DNA of 64,000 nt from Pseudophaeomoniella oleicola. Its lineage: Eukaryota; Ascomycota; Eurotiomycetes; Phaeomoniellales; Phaeomoniellaceae. Shown in pieces: positions 1 to 10,735 of the stretch. The stretch spans positions 558,001 to 622,000 of the forward strand of contig QWDQ01000003.1 in NCBI GenBank assembly GCA_003868215.1, written 5' to 3'. Position 1 is the first letter of the stretch, and every line of letters begins with the position of its first letter. Both the position numbers and the translations under genes were made by a program. The notes below the pieces were generated by a model. The model worked only from the letters and a program-made list of their open reading frames with translations. It did not search any database and was not told the origin of the DNA.

Positions 1-3000
1 GACAATTAGTGGAAGTACGGTATTGCAGGGTTTGTTCATTGCCGCGTAGAAGGATCGCAAAAAGTTGACAGGTCAGAAAGCGAGATAGCCTACCGGGAAG
101 CTTTCCGCCAAATAAGGCCGACAAGGGCATGGCCGCCAAAAGGACAGGGCTTTGATCAGGCTGGGGTCAGTGCAGAGTCTAAGAGCCAGCCTGCCACCTA
201 AGTCGCGTCTCGCGTATTGCCTCAAGGCATCTATTTCGTCGCAACCACTTCCCGAGTGAGAATCCCAGTCCATCCTGGACCTTATTTTCCCACATTCTGT
301 TGGAACGTTTCTGTCATGTATCCCTGCCCATGCAGCGTTGTAGTGCAGTCGGCATGGCAGTCCCAAGGCGCTTTGCAATCCATCGTGCCGCCTATCGATA
401 CGTGGTTGAAGATACCCATGTACAGAGTAAAACCCCCGACGGAAGCTGTGTAGCCTTGGATCCGTCGCGCTGTGTCGGGGAACTGCTCTAGCGGAATATG
501 GACATCCCTAAACTCCTTCCGGTTGCCACTCAGGCTCTGGTGCAAACCATGGGGTGGCCATGTCGAATCAACTCCATTTCCAAACATGACCAGGTGTACG
601 GGGGACCAACGACGAACAGGGCACAACACATGGGATTGGGATGCATAATGCACGCCTCTGTCGTCGCCCTTGTGCCAACCAACGGATCAGCAATCTGTGA
701 TCCAAGGAACCAGAGTGGCATGGCATGTGGAAAGACGTGTCAATAGTCTTCCCGGCATAGACCGCAAGCGAGCGAACCTTTTGCCCCCGCTCGTCTCCCA
801 TGTACAACGTAACTCTATCTATTCTTGCTTTCACATCGGTGGATGGTTTGAAGGGTAATGTCGAAGCTTGAACTCCATGAGTGGATTCTGTTGGGGGGAG
901 TAAATGGATCAATGCTCTTGCGACGGGAGGTAGGAGGTGGTCAGTCCCCATTCCCTATGCATGTCGCATATCTCATCAATAGCTGCTACCTGGGTCGATT
1001 GAAATGGCGTGAATACATCTGGTGCAGTAATTAGCCATTCATCCAAGGGCAAGGTCAGCAAGAGACAGACACTATACGTACGGATCTGACGGTCAAGTTG
1101 CGAATGGATGCATGTCCTGTAGGCGTTATGCATGCACGGGTCTTCACACAGAAGTAGTATATTGATGTATCATCCTGTCTTATACGCGTAAATGGCATCC
1201 TATGCGCATATCTACAATTACTTAATTGGGCTTATAGTGAGATGAGATATTGAATGGCTTCGGCATCTCCCATCGTTCACCAGCGTCCACCAGCGTCCAC
1301 CATCATACTCCATTAGTACTTCCCCAAACTTGCATGACTTGCCTATTCAATCCAAATCGCCAACAAACCGAGAATGATCAACCCAATCCCTGACTATATC
1401 TCCCAGCAGCCAACGGTTTCTCAACAATCATTGCCTCTTGGATTCCGTCACTTTTCACCTGCCTAGGTATGCATCTACGAGTCTAGTTGTTATGCTTTGC
1501 TAGAAATGCCACTATCAATCTATCGGGATCTAGGACTTGGGCACTGGATTTCTCATTGCGGTATGGATTGAAGTCGCCCGGCTTCACAATCAGCCATTAC
1601 TGGATGCCTTCTTTCCGCCACATTGTCTTTTAGGCATGTAGTCACTCCCTTGACATCTCGGTTACACCGCCTGCCCTGGTCATCGGCTCCTGCGCCTGCG
1701 CCTGCAACCAGCACCAGCTCCAGCACCAGCATCTGCGCCTGTCCCCGATTTTTCTGTTTGCGATGCGCCTTGCTCTCGAGCACGTCTCTCGTATACTGTA
1801 CAGTATTCGCTAGCGCCGGAAGGAAGACACAAACATGTCATCTTTTCGCGCCAACATCCCGATCCAATACGCACAACCGTCGAAAGTGCTACGGGAAAGC
1901 TGCCAGCAGTCCCGATCTGTCCCATGTCGCCAGATGCGAATCGCAGAGGTCTACCATCCTTGGTTGGCCTGTCATAATTGCACTCTGACCTCCTGTCTCA
2001 TTGGCCCAACTCCGAATCGAACACTCCTTGTAATGTAATGCAGGTTGAGAAGATCCACATCACCAGTGTGCTACTCTTCTTCCAACTCCCTCAGATATGG
2101 GCATCGGCTCGTAGACATGCTTCAGGCTCACACCCCCAAACTTCATACGCAACTTGTGATTACTTTGCAATCTCGACCACTGAACGTGCGTCAAGCGACC
2201 AACTTGCCCAATCCTTGTCCAAATCACTTCTAGCATTGTCGTGGGCCCCCAAATCTGCTCTTGAGCGCGGACCCGAGGCAGGAACAAACATTCAAGCCAG
2301 GTCCGATGAATGTCACTGGGTTGTGTGATCGATCATCTCGCATCTCTCGGTCGTGAATCCTGTATTGGACTTGCCCATACACACCGGCACTCACACATGG
2401 TTTTCGAAGGCAGCGACTACGTGTTCGTGTTACCTGTATGTTGTCCGCAGACACCCCAGGGGCTCCGCAGGACAATTTCACTCGATCATACCATTTGCTA
2501 GCCCACATAAGCCATCTCAGTATAGATAGCACGTTGATGAGCAATCATTTGACGTCTCACCGCACTGTTCAAGCTGCAGGTTAAAAAGGCTGTCGCATCC
2601 TGTTTATTCACTGACAAGGCCATGGTTGTTGATACTCATACTCAACCTTGGTGCCATCGCCTTGCACCGCAGACTCTCTGTGGATTGAGAAAGGAGTTCT
2701 GCTGTCAGGTTTCACCAAGCAGTATTCCAGCTACAGTCTTTTGCCATTCAATCAAAGTCTCTTGACTTCCCCGAACTCTGTCATCGATTGCCCTCGCCAG
2801 GCCGCCCACCATTGGTCGATACAGTCTACAGCAGACCTCCACGTTAGACCAGAGCTTATCATCCGTCCCTAATACGACTCGCCGACGCTGTGCGTATAGC
2901 GAGACCCCAACCTTTACGCTCATCACAAGGAGCTCGGACCTTCGTGTTGGCAGCCAGAGATCTCATCTGGACTATACATTCGGGATCACAGTACCCATTC

Positions 3001-3675
3001 TTGACGTCGACAAGCGACTAAGCAAGGACCAAACTTGACATAAGATACGCGTTACCATTTCAAACCAAACACTGCCTGAGACATCTTTCAAAGTTTTCGG
3101 CATTGACTCTGAGATAGCCGTTAAACCACGGCTCAAAGCCAAAGAACTCACCCTGCTGGCTCGGGTAACGCTATCTTTGGCCAAAACCAGAAAATACTTC
3201 GTCCATTATCACAAGCCTCGACGGGACTGTGCATCTCTAAGTATACGACACTATTCGTCCTCGATAAGTCTCGTCAAGCTCTCCACTGAGATAGCATACT
3301 TGAGAATAAGACTACCTCGACCCGTTGGTCTCACTGTGCTTTCTCCATCATATCCGAAAATAAGGTGGTGGCAGGCCGTACAGAGACGAATTTGTCTTTC
3401 AGTGGTCAAAACCTTACCTACGATACCTACCACTACACACCTCTCCTCATCTGACAGAATTTCCGAAATACATTCAGTCATTATTCGCGTTTTCCCATGG
3501 TCAAGCTATTACTTCTTCGATTGTGTTTGCATTGTTCTACACCGTAAAACGATCTCTTCCACAAATTTCCAGTTTATCTCTAGATTGACGCGCTATCTCA
3601 CCTATCAAATACTGCATTGCGCAGCCGGAGAGCGTGTCCTCATGTTTGAGAAGTCTCTAGAAACACTTACCACCT
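1..3675. other. Stretch without a recognisable gene (possible gene remnant near 200-1140, minus strand)
   Basis: No open frame here matches a family I know, and frames are short and overlap on both strands. On the minus strand, frames at about 909-1133, 568-951, 530-721 and 282-653 read more like protein than the rest: the pieces LPLDEWLITAPDVF, RVTLYMGDERGQK and GGFTLYMGIFNHV occur in that order but in different frames. This could be an intron-rich or decayed gene of unknown function. The plus-strand frame at 3177-3713 (178 codons) has no recognisable composition and lies directly before the velvet gene, so I treat it as leader or intergenic DNA. Confidence 0.4.
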
Positions 3676-5558
3676 ATGACTGGCCAAGGTCCGTTTTATA
3701 TGTCTGCAGCTAAGGGCGTGCCTGTCGGAACTAGCTCTGTGGCCTGGACTGATCAAACAATGCGTAGAGCACGATATCAACTATCATTTGCCCAAGAGCC
3801 TGACCGAGGGAGAGTCTGCTCTGGAAAAGACAAAAGTAAGAAACCACGTCTACTATAATAACTGAGGACAGTGCTGACTACCGAGACAGAGGGTGGCATC
3901 CTTGATCCTCTGCCTATAGTCAAACTCAGGGTCGAAGATGGGGACCCAACTTGGTAAGCCACTGAGCGATTATAATTCGCTAGTCTTACTGACAAACCAA
4001 GCAAATACATATATTCCCCTCATATGTTCATGTTGACAACATTGATACGTGTTGACAAGGACGACCCTCACAAACATGAAGAGCGTGCCGACCTCATGCA
4101 TGGAAACCGCAGCGCGACGAATACGAAACTGCGCGATGCGAATAATCAAGTCCGTAAGTCTAGTGTATCCCGAATCTTTTTCTATGACGTGGTACTAACT
4201 TCCTGGAAGAAGATGCATCGTATTTCCTCTATCCAGATCTTTGCATTCTGGAACCCGGTGAATATAAATTGCAGTTCACCCTTTTCGAGAACCGGATGTA
4301 CGTTCGCAATGTCAGGAACGCTGTTGCTTCAGGAACTGATCTATGCAGGGTCACCTTTCCGGATTCCACTTCTCAGACCGCTGCAGTTTTCCTAGAAAGT
4401 CTAGAATCGAGAGCTTTCCGAGGTGAATAAGTCATCCCGCAAGATCTGCAGCTGTCTCTGATGCTAGTCTAGTGTATACACCAAAAGACTTTCCAGGAAT
4501 CAGACCCTCGAGTGCGTTGACAAGGCAATTCCACGAACAGGGACACAAGACAATGAAAGTCAGGAACGAGCCTAGAAAGATGTAAGTCCTGAGAAATTAT
4601 GGGTCCAATTGCTACTGACACACAAACTAGTAAAAGACGTCTTCCAAACTTCCCCCTGTCCGGAAGTAGCAGTCTAGCAGGGCCATTTTTGGGGGGGACT
4701 GAATTAGGAGAGCATCCTCTTATGCATGCACCTCACGGCTCATTCTCTTCTTCCAGCTACCCGTCATATTCTCCCCAGGAATTCGAGGCTCGGGACAGAT
4801 CGGACCGAGAGGATCCCGGCTACATTGGGTACGCAAGACATCAAAGGCCGAGGCTCTCATACGAGGCGGGTACTTATTTTCGAGAGCCCATGTATGGCTC
4901 CCAACAGCAGCAGCAGCAGCAGCCGCAGCAGGGGAATGGCAACCACACCACAAGTTACAGACCGCATTCTTTCCTTCCAGCATCCGACAGTCGCTCGAAT
5001 AGTGATAGTTCGACCCAATACGAGAGATTAAGGAACATGGCAATTTCAGACAACTATTCGCACGACGCGGACCGCGGCACGTACCAGCCTACCAGAGACG
5101 CACGGTTTGCACGTTCCAGTACTAGTTCTGCAACCAGCCAGGAACGTACTAATCATGCCTCCATGTGGCAGCAGAATGCGGAAGTTCGAGACTTCAGCCT
5201 GTCTACTCTGAACGTCCGGGTCCAAGAGGCCAGACCTTCCGAGACAACCCCCAGGAACATGCCGAGCGTTTCCAGGTTGACCAGTGGCCTGCCGAGGACC
5301 CTTGAGCCTGCTGTAAACACCTTGCCAGCGATCTCACCGGGGCTCGACCTGAACAATCATCGCATGGCTGGAGGACATCTCAACGATTCACCTATATATC
5401 CCCAGCCTCCTCAAATTCAGGGTCGGCCGAACATAGGCCAGGAGCTATCTGATCCACTACGCGCACTTCAGAGTAATCCTCGTCCAAACGGACTTCCACT
5501 TCTTTCTCGCTCTCGTGACGAGGAATTGGATTATTCTGCAAGGCATAGGCTATTCTAA
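3676..5558 (+). CDS. Velvet-domain developmental regulator, VosA-like, six exons
   Basis: I read the CDS as join(3676..3835, 3889..3952, 4002..4153, 4210..4422, 4473..4581, 4631..5558), 541 residues. Exons 1-5 encode a velvet domain: YQLSFAQEPDRGRVCSGKDK, then ILDPLPIVKLRV, then KYIYSPHMFM, then DASYFLYPDLCILEPGEYKL and VYTPKDFPGIRPSS. These are the block order and core motifs of VosA/VelB/VelC nuclear transcription factors, which control sporulation, spore viability and secondary metabolism and dimerise with other velvet proteins. The last exon is a low-complexity tail rich in Ser, Pro and Gln with a short polyglutamine run near 4903. Phases agree at every junction. Two acceptors are AAG (before 4002 and 4210). 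VosA is the best guess because the domain is N-terminal with a long disordered tail. VelC is possible. The exact start (3676 or the ATG at 3760) is uncertain. Confidence 0.85.
4903..4930 (+). repeat. CAG-type trinucleotide run coding polyglutamine
   Basis: An imperfect CAG repeat within the last exon of the velvet gene encodes about nine glutamines, one interrupted by proline. It is a length-variable microsatellite candidate inside a disordered tail. Confidence 0.8.
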
Positions 5559-6297
5559 GCACAAGTACAGCTTATGCGAGTGGATGTCAGCTTGGACGCT
5601 CTTGAAGCTACTGGTGCGAAAGCTCACCAGGCTATCTCCGTTTACAGCAAAAGGCATATTGATCAATCAACCTGTCATGTGATCATCGGAGTTGAGGGTC
5701 AACAAAGACTGTTTACCCGAGGAATATAGACTGCATATGGTACTGTATTGCATCAGTCGGAGCTGCGGTATAAGGGTCATTGGCGTCATGAGATGAGGCG
5801 ATGCTTCTTTCCTTGTTCTGGGAAACGTTATATCATGCGTGCTAAACGGATGGATGGGTAAAATTTCTTTACGTGGTTTTCTTCTCGTTGAAATGCAGTC
5901 AGGTATGCAACAGGCGATGCGGTATTAGTATTTTTAGTTTGTATGTGATATTACAACCTGTACCAAGTTAGATGACTTGTACATTTTCTTCCTTCTGGTG
6001 CTGCCTACTATCTCTTGTCTAACTTTTCTCAGCTAGGTAATAAGACCCGGAAGATACCTGACACATTGAAGGTACGTATGATACGCCTTTGACGAAGCGT
6101 GACTCCATCTGAGCAACTTAGATTATCTTTCAAAGAAAGTGCGATGCACCAGCTTCACCAGACGCGCTTTCACTTCCGCCTTTGGGACTTCGACATCCTC
6201 TCCAACGCTTCTCGAATGCCATAATTCAAGCATCCAATCTGTATTTTGAGGGTTCTATGATTTACTATTTCTCGCATACCTTGTAATACCCATACAG
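5559..6297. other. Intergenic, velvet 3' flank and promoter of the next gene
   Basis: No open frame of note. The stretch should hold the 3' untranslated region of the velvet gene and the promoter of the orphan gene at 6298. I see no repeat or RNA gene. Confidence 0.5.
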
Positions 6298-9200
6298 ATG
6301 GATTCGCACCACCCTATTTTGCGGGCGGTGGATGTGGAAGGTCGCTGGACAGGCCGCCGCGAAGACACAGCGAATCTCGATTTGACCTTCACAGTCTATG
6401 GCATGCCAAGAGCCTCCATAGATCTCATTGGTATGATACATAGTCACGCCGAAATCGTTGGGATATGTGAGCCCTGTGACCCTTTCACACATGGAAGCCG
6501 TTGTGGTTCAACGACATCAGCAAAGCTGCTGGCAGCGTACCCATTCGAGCTCCTCTTTGAACAGGATAAGAAGGTCAATCATGAAACACAGGAACAATCT
6601 AGAGAGCCCGAGACCTCACGCTTAGACCTTCATTCTGAAAAGACAATATCTTCAGAGTGGCAGCACTTCGGAAGCAACATCAATGGCGCAGACATCACGA
6701 CTAGTCCCAAACCGCCCAAAAGACCCTTTCACGCCGAAGACGATGCTGACAATCCTACTATGGTCTCCGAAGAGGCATTTTCACCACCAATGGTGGCCAT
6801 AGAGAGATTGAGCGTAAGCAAGAGGCAAAAGGTTGCTCCAAGAGGGTTCATAGACACAGTAGATACCGAGAAGTCTGATACACCAAAGCGCGTTCGCAAA
6901 CCCCTCCCAATACCGGAAAGACCACCTTGGCGGAGCCCTGGTCTCGTAGAGCGTGTTGGTCGCGGAAGAACAAAATTTGGACATCCCGATGGAAAAGAAA
7001 GAAAGATCTCACACTCAGCCGATGCCCGGTTTCAAGGGAAGAAGACAACACAGCACAATCACAAGTCGAACCACACTGAGCGAAAACCCTTGTCTACTCA
7101 TTCCTGGGACGATGCTTTATGGGGAGCTCCTCGAACTTTCACCTCGGAAGAGCGCAAAATTCGACTGCAATCTTTCGATACGCCAGTTTCTCAGAGGAGT
7201 CATAGCCCATCGAGATCAGTCATCCACGCTCAGGAAGCGACAGATACAGATCGTTTCGTCGAATTATGGCTAGAGAGAGGACGTGAGGAGATTTCCTTGG
7301 AGCAGCCAGAATCAATTCATTCACAACCCTCCACGCGAAGCATCTGGAAGGAAGATTTGGTTGTGATGGCCAATCAGACACAATGCATGTCTGACTCTGA
7401 CCGAGAAAGACTGGAACATCAGCTGTCAAGGAATGTCGAAAAGCTCACGTTAGACTCCCAGGACAGCTTTGATATGTTTCAACCTCTCAAGGGGCACCTG
7501 GGGCACCTCAACGACATCGACAGCCACAAAGGCGTCTCAGACCCACACTATGCAAGCGAAGGCGCACAAGATCTAGGAAAAGACAAACCCTTCATCATAG
7601 TTGACCAAGGACGTGCGCGGTTGCAATTTATGGGTGCATACCCCCGCGATGTCAGTGTCCATATCAAAGTCAAAGCTCATGTTGCTGAGCACGCCGAAGG
7701 GGGTTTGATCCTTGACATCCCAGGGTTACCTTTCCAAGCAGGGCAGCTCCATGGCGATATTGGGTGGTACGGTTTCACAATCGTAGAAGACTTTATGGGA
7801 ATCTGGCACAACAGAGACAAGATAAAATGTATCAAAGAGAACAGTGTCACTGAGTTCCAGGATGGACGGACTGCGGGTAGGTTCTCGCCAGATAGGCCAC
7901 TTCAGTTACGTTTCTTGTTGTTTGAGGAAACCCGGGTACTGAAGGATGGCCAGTACGAGTTAGATTGGACTTTGAACACGGGAGAAGATGCGACCAGTGG
8001 ATGCACAATAGTTACGGCAACCTGCTCCATTCGAGTCACGAACTTTATGTTCTGGTCTGAGAATGTCAGCTTTCACGTCTGGATCTGCGGAGGGCCGACA
8101 GACACGAACATACACGCGTTCCTTGCCCCCGGATCTCGTCGATTACAGCTCCCTAGGTGCTATACTCGACAATATCACAAGTTGAGGATTGACATATCTT
8201 GCCCCACCACCGAGATATCCAAACCATTCGTGGTGACGTGGGAAGCTCAAGTACCTCCACGGGGACTTCCTTATTCGGTCACCTCAAATATCTCGAGTAT
8301 CAATGATCTCTCTTCCCTCAGCCCGGAAAGTACTCAATTCGGCAAGGATGTCCATGAACTGCGAAAGCCACTGAAAGGGTTGAGCGGTTCCGGGACAGCT
8401 CTACAACCCACAACCATCACACAAAACAAGAACGTCGATATATTGTGGGATGATGCATCCTGGTATGATATTGGAGAGCCATTGCTGGACACGGGCATGA
8501 ACTTTTATGCTGAGTCCAAGAATCCACCTCTTCATATCAAAGGCCCCGAGTGTTCATACATCGGGAAGTCACCGGTCAATTATGACAAGGCTGCGAAAGC
8601 TATAGCAGAGGATCGGCTTGGTCGTGGCCTTGCTCTTGAGCCGCCAGATGACTCCCATGGGTTACGCAAATCACTGTCCATGGTTGGCAAATCGAAGCAT
8701 CCGAAAGAAGGTGAAAAGATCCATAGAGCTGATGAGCCTGGCAGTATTACTGGAGTGGCAAGTGCCCGGGGTGATAGCCAGGTCGTACGTCTCCGTAACG
8801 ATCATCGGCAGCGGTGGGCGTCCTTGACCACGGTCTTGCACGATATCACTACGTGTGCATACCAATGGGTCAAGAAAATGATCAGGGCCGTCAACCGTGC
8901 CTGTTTATTGTGGGCTGTTGTTATGATATGGGCGATGTGGGTGACCTTTTCCATTCTCGAACCTGAATACAGCAAAGCATGGTCTCAGGGGATTCTGGAA
9001 AGCGCAGTCAGCCGTGTCCAAGCCTTTGATTACCGAGTGAACAGTGCAGATTGGATCCCTATTATGGACGTCCTTGATTGGTACCATAAGACAGTGCCTG
9101 TTCAAGAACCGCACGAGACACTCTTTGTTGATAACGACTTTGCACAGAAGCCATATGCCTTGAGTACTACAGGATTGTGCAATGCGTATGAGGAGAGGCA

Positions 9201-9366
9201 GAACGATAGAATTGGAGGAGCACCGGGCACGATTGCGGCGTCATCTCCAGCGATTGGTCACCTTTTCGATGCTGAACAGGCTGATCAAGAACCTTGGCTG
9301 GGGAGGTTGAGAGACAAGATTGACACACTTCTCGGATGGCCCGGCCCGTTGGATGAGAGAGGTTAG
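6298..9366 (+). CDS. Large conserved-type hypothetical protein with one C-terminal membrane segment
   Basis: A single uninterrupted frame of 1022 codons starts at an ATG preceded by in-frame stops. I do not recognise a family. The N-terminal 110 residues (FTVYGMPRASIDLIGMIHSH and following) look globular. Residues about 110-430 are charged and Ser/Pro-rich with basic patches, probably disordered. Residues about 435-665 look like an ordered beta-rich domain (LQFMGAYPRDVSVHIKVKAH; FHVWICGGPTDTNIHAFLAP). One hydrophobic stretch, residues about 868-890 (ACLLWAVVMIWAMWVTFSI), is a likely membrane anchor, followed by about 130 residues. There is no signal peptide. Placement as a nuclear-envelope or ER tail-type protein would be inference only. 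The absence of introns over 3 kb is unusual for this window, though the GBD/FH3 gene shares it. Confidence 0.85.
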   Translation: MDSHHPILRAVDVEGRWTGRREDTANLDLTFTVYGMPRASIDLIGMIHSHAEIVGICEPCDPFTHGSRCGSTTSAKLLAAYPFELLFEQDKKVNHETQEQSREPETSRLDLHSEKTISSEWQHFGSNINGADITTSPKPPKRPFHAEDDADNPTMVSEEAFSPPMVAIERLSVSKRQKVAPRGFIDTVDTEKSDTPKRVRKPLPIPERPPWRSPGLVERVGRGRTKFGHPDGKERKISHSADARFQGKKTTQHNHKSNHTERKPLSTHSWDDALWGAPRTFTSEERKIRLQSFDTPVSQRSHSPSRSVIHAQEATDTDRFVELWLERGREEISLEQPESIHSQPSTRSIWKEDLVVMANQTQCMSDSDRERLEHQLSRNVEKLTLDSQDSFDMFQPLKGHLGHLNDIDSHKGVSDPHYASEGAQDLGKDKPFIIVDQGRARLQFMGAYPRDVSVHIKVKAHVAEHAEGGLILDIPGLPFQAGQLHGDIGWYGFTIVEDFMGIWHNRDKIKCIKENSVTEFQDGRTAGRFSPDRPLQLRFLLFEETRVLKDGQYELDWTLNTGEDATSGCTIVTATCSIRVTNFMFWSENVSFHVWICGGPTDTNIHAFLAPGSRRLQLPRCYTRQYHKLRIDISCPTTEISKPFVVTWEAQVPPRGLPYSVTSNISSINDLSSLSPESTQFGKDVHELRKPLKGLSGSGTALQPTTITQNKNVDILWDDASWYDIGEPLLDTGMNFYAESKNPPLHIKGPECSYIGKSPVNYDKAAKAIAEDRLGRGLALEPPDDSHGLRKSLSMVGKSKHPKEGEKIHRADEPGSITGVASARGDSQVVRLRNDHRQRWASLTTVLHDITTCAYQWVKKMIRAVNRACLLWAVVMIWAMWVTFSILEPEYSKAWSQGILESAVSRVQAFDYRVNSADWIPIMDVLDWYHKTVPVQEPHETLFVDNDFAQKPYALSTTGLCNAYEERQNDRIGGAPGTIAASSPAIGHLFDAEQADQEPWLGRLRDKIDTLLGWPGPLDERG

Positions 9367-9600
9367 GCTTCGCGACTATCTGGTCTCACCACACAGACTA
9401 GGCGGGAGCCGAGGTGGCAAGTATCGCATAGGATAATTCATTTGTTCCGCTTTGTATCGGATAGGAAAGACGATATTGGTAGACTCGAGGGTCATTGGAA
9501 GGGCTTGACAGAGCGCGCACGCATACATTTGATATTCCATAGACTCTAGACAGTGTATACCAATCCAGATTCCACAAGGGTCTGCTCTGCATTCATATGA

Positions 9601-9632
9601 GTAGGTAACTATAGTACCTAAGGTAGGTAGAT
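9601..9632. repeat. Dispersed AGGTA/TACCT palindromic repeat, copy 1
   Basis: Contains TACCTAAGGTAGGTAG, the same word family seen at 23.3, 32.1, 34.3, 39.8, 41.6 and 41.8 kb. Intergenic. Confidence 0.6.
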
Positions 9633-9765
9633 GGTCAATAGCCAATCAAACACGGCTATCTCAAGGCACTTTGGTCCTGTTCTATACTGGTGATGCAACT
9701 ACATCGATTCAACCAAAAAAGACAAAGGACTTCTTCCTCTCTCTCCAGACATACTAAAAAGCACC

Positions 9766-9774
9766 AAAAAAAAA
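9766..9774 (-). terminator. RNA polymerase III terminator (T9)
   Basis: A run of nine T on the minus strand begins 10 nt past the discriminator base of tRNA-Ile, the expected position and form for a Pol III stop. It supports transcription of the tRNA gene from the minus strand. Confidence 0.8.
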
Positions 9775-9783
9775 GGTGAATAT

Positions 9784-9910
9784 TGGTCCCTGCAGTGCTC
9801 GAAACTGCGACCTTCACGTTATTAGCGTGACGCTCTACTAACGAAATTGTTAGTCGTTGTGGATGGAAGAATATAAATTGGAAGACATACACCAACTGAG
9901 CTAAGGGACC
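9784..9910 (-). tRNA. tRNA-Ile (anticodon AAU) interrupted in the D-loop
   Basis: Reading the minus strand from 9910, the acceptor arm GGTCCCT pairs with AGGGACC, the D-stem GCTC with GAGC, the anticodon stem TCACG with CGTGA around the loop CTAATAA (anticodon AAT), and the T-stem GCAGT with ACTGC around TTCGAGC. The discriminator is A and CCA is not encoded. Between the D-loop bases GGT and TAGAGC sit 53 extra nt (9838-9890); without them the tRNA is 74 nt with the common D-loop AGTTGGTTA. There is no intron at the canonical 37/38 site. Box A (TAGCTCAGTTGG) is intact and lies just before the insert. Box B is slightly off (GTTTCGAGC) because pair 53:61 is U:A instead of G:C, though pairing is kept. 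A T9 terminator follows. It could be a working gene with an unusual intron or a copy damaged by insertion. Confidence 0.88.
9838..9890 (-). other. 53-nt intron-like insert in the tRNA-Ile D-loop with spliceosomal signals
   Basis: The insert begins GTATGT, contains GACTAACA with the branch-type A about 13 nt from the end, and ends TTAG. Length, donor, branch and acceptor all match ordinary mRNA introns of this window: the phytanoyl-dioxygenase-family gene has a 59-nt intron with the same GACTAAC, and donors GTATGT occur at 49120 and 54714. Eukaryotic tRNA endonuclease cuts next to the anticodon, so removal of this insert would need another route. Spliceosomal removal is my inference. Confidence 0.7.
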
Positions 9911-10177
9911 CCCGGTTTAATGTTCAACGTTCAACGCTGATAGGCTGAATTTGTGGGAGAAAAGTTGGTGGAAGTGGTATATATTTGGTAAGGGAAATTT
10001 GTGGTGACTGAAAAGTGACTCCAAAAAAGGCCCGCGTCTCCATTTTAGCGTAACGTTTAGTTCACTGTTACTCCGTATTTTGTAGCTTCATCGTTTTCAA
10101 TTGTTGTCGACACGCCCAACGTCAGTGTCAACTACCACGGTAGCAGTAGCAGTATTAACGGCAGCATCAGTAGCAGA

Positions 10178-10735
10178 ATGTTTGCAGGCAGGTCGTCTGC
10201 TGTACATATCATCCGCCGCTATGCCTCCTCCAATTCCTCACCCTCACTCTCACAGAGGCACCAAGCCACTGCTGTGCCTCTGAAAAGGGAAGCTCCAGCT
10301 TCCGCATCGATCTGGAACGCTTTCAAAACCGCCCTCGGCCTCCAAGTAAAACATACACCGGTCGCCGGCTTTCAACCTGCCCGCTTCAATGTCGTCAACA
10401 ATCCATACCGCGCAAAGAAGACATGGCCCCCTGACTTCGACCGTTTATCTCCACGGCACCGATTTCACTTTGAGAAGACGTACAGGCGGAGGGCGAAGTT
10501 GAAGTACACCAATCCTGGATGGAGACGCGGCGTCACGATCGTGCAAAACACTGCTATTGCCTTGACCATCATTTATTTTGTCTTCTTTTTGGAGGTCGAA
10601 GGTGAGGAAGGTAGAAAAGGTCTCACGCCGTTCCAAGGAATCAGAAACTACGTCTTTGGAAGCCTGGAAAGTGCATTTGGTGAAGAAAACAAGAGCAAGA
10701 CAAAGGTGTCCGCTGTCCAGACTGGGGAGAAATGA
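10178..10735 (+). CDS. Small mitochondrial-type single-pass membrane protein, unknown function
   Basis: 185 codons without introns. The first 30 residues are rich in Arg, Ser and Ala without acidic residues and include IIRRYASS, which fits a mitochondrial targeting sequence. A basic block follows (YRAKKTWPPDFDRLSPRHRF; EKTYRRRAKLKYTNPGW), then one hydrophobic segment at about residues 118-136 (VQNTAIALTIIYFVFFLEV) and a hydrophilic tail of about 48 residues. The pattern resembles small fungal inner-membrane proteins of respiratory-complex or ribosome assembly, but I cannot assign a named family. The start is the first ATG that gives a presequence. An overlapping frame at 10101 is less likely. 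Confidence 0.75.
   Translation: MFAGRSSAVHIIRRYASSNSSPSLSQRHQATAVPLKREAPASASIWNAFKTALGLQVKHTPVAGFQPARFNVVNNPYRAKKTWPPDFDRLSPRHRFHFEKTYRRRAKLKYTNPGWRRGVTIVQNTAIALTIIYFVFFLEVEGEEGRKGLTPFQGIRNYVFGSLESAFGEENKSKTKVSAVQTGEK

Larger units (their letters stand above)
9367..9783. other. Intergenic between the orphan gene and tRNA-Ile
   Basis: This contains the 3' flank of the orphan gene, one copy of the dispersed AGGTA/TACCT repeat (9601-9632) and the Pol III terminator of the tRNA on the other strand. No protein-coding frame is credible. Confidence 0.6.

Noticed and set aside
3177-3713. 178-codon plus-strand frame before the velvet gene
   Set aside because: No motif, odd composition, and it overlaps the velvet start region; best seen as leader or intergenic sequence.
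9656-9895. 79-codon minus-strand frame
   Set aside because: It runs through the tRNA-Ile gene and its terminator; not a protein gene.
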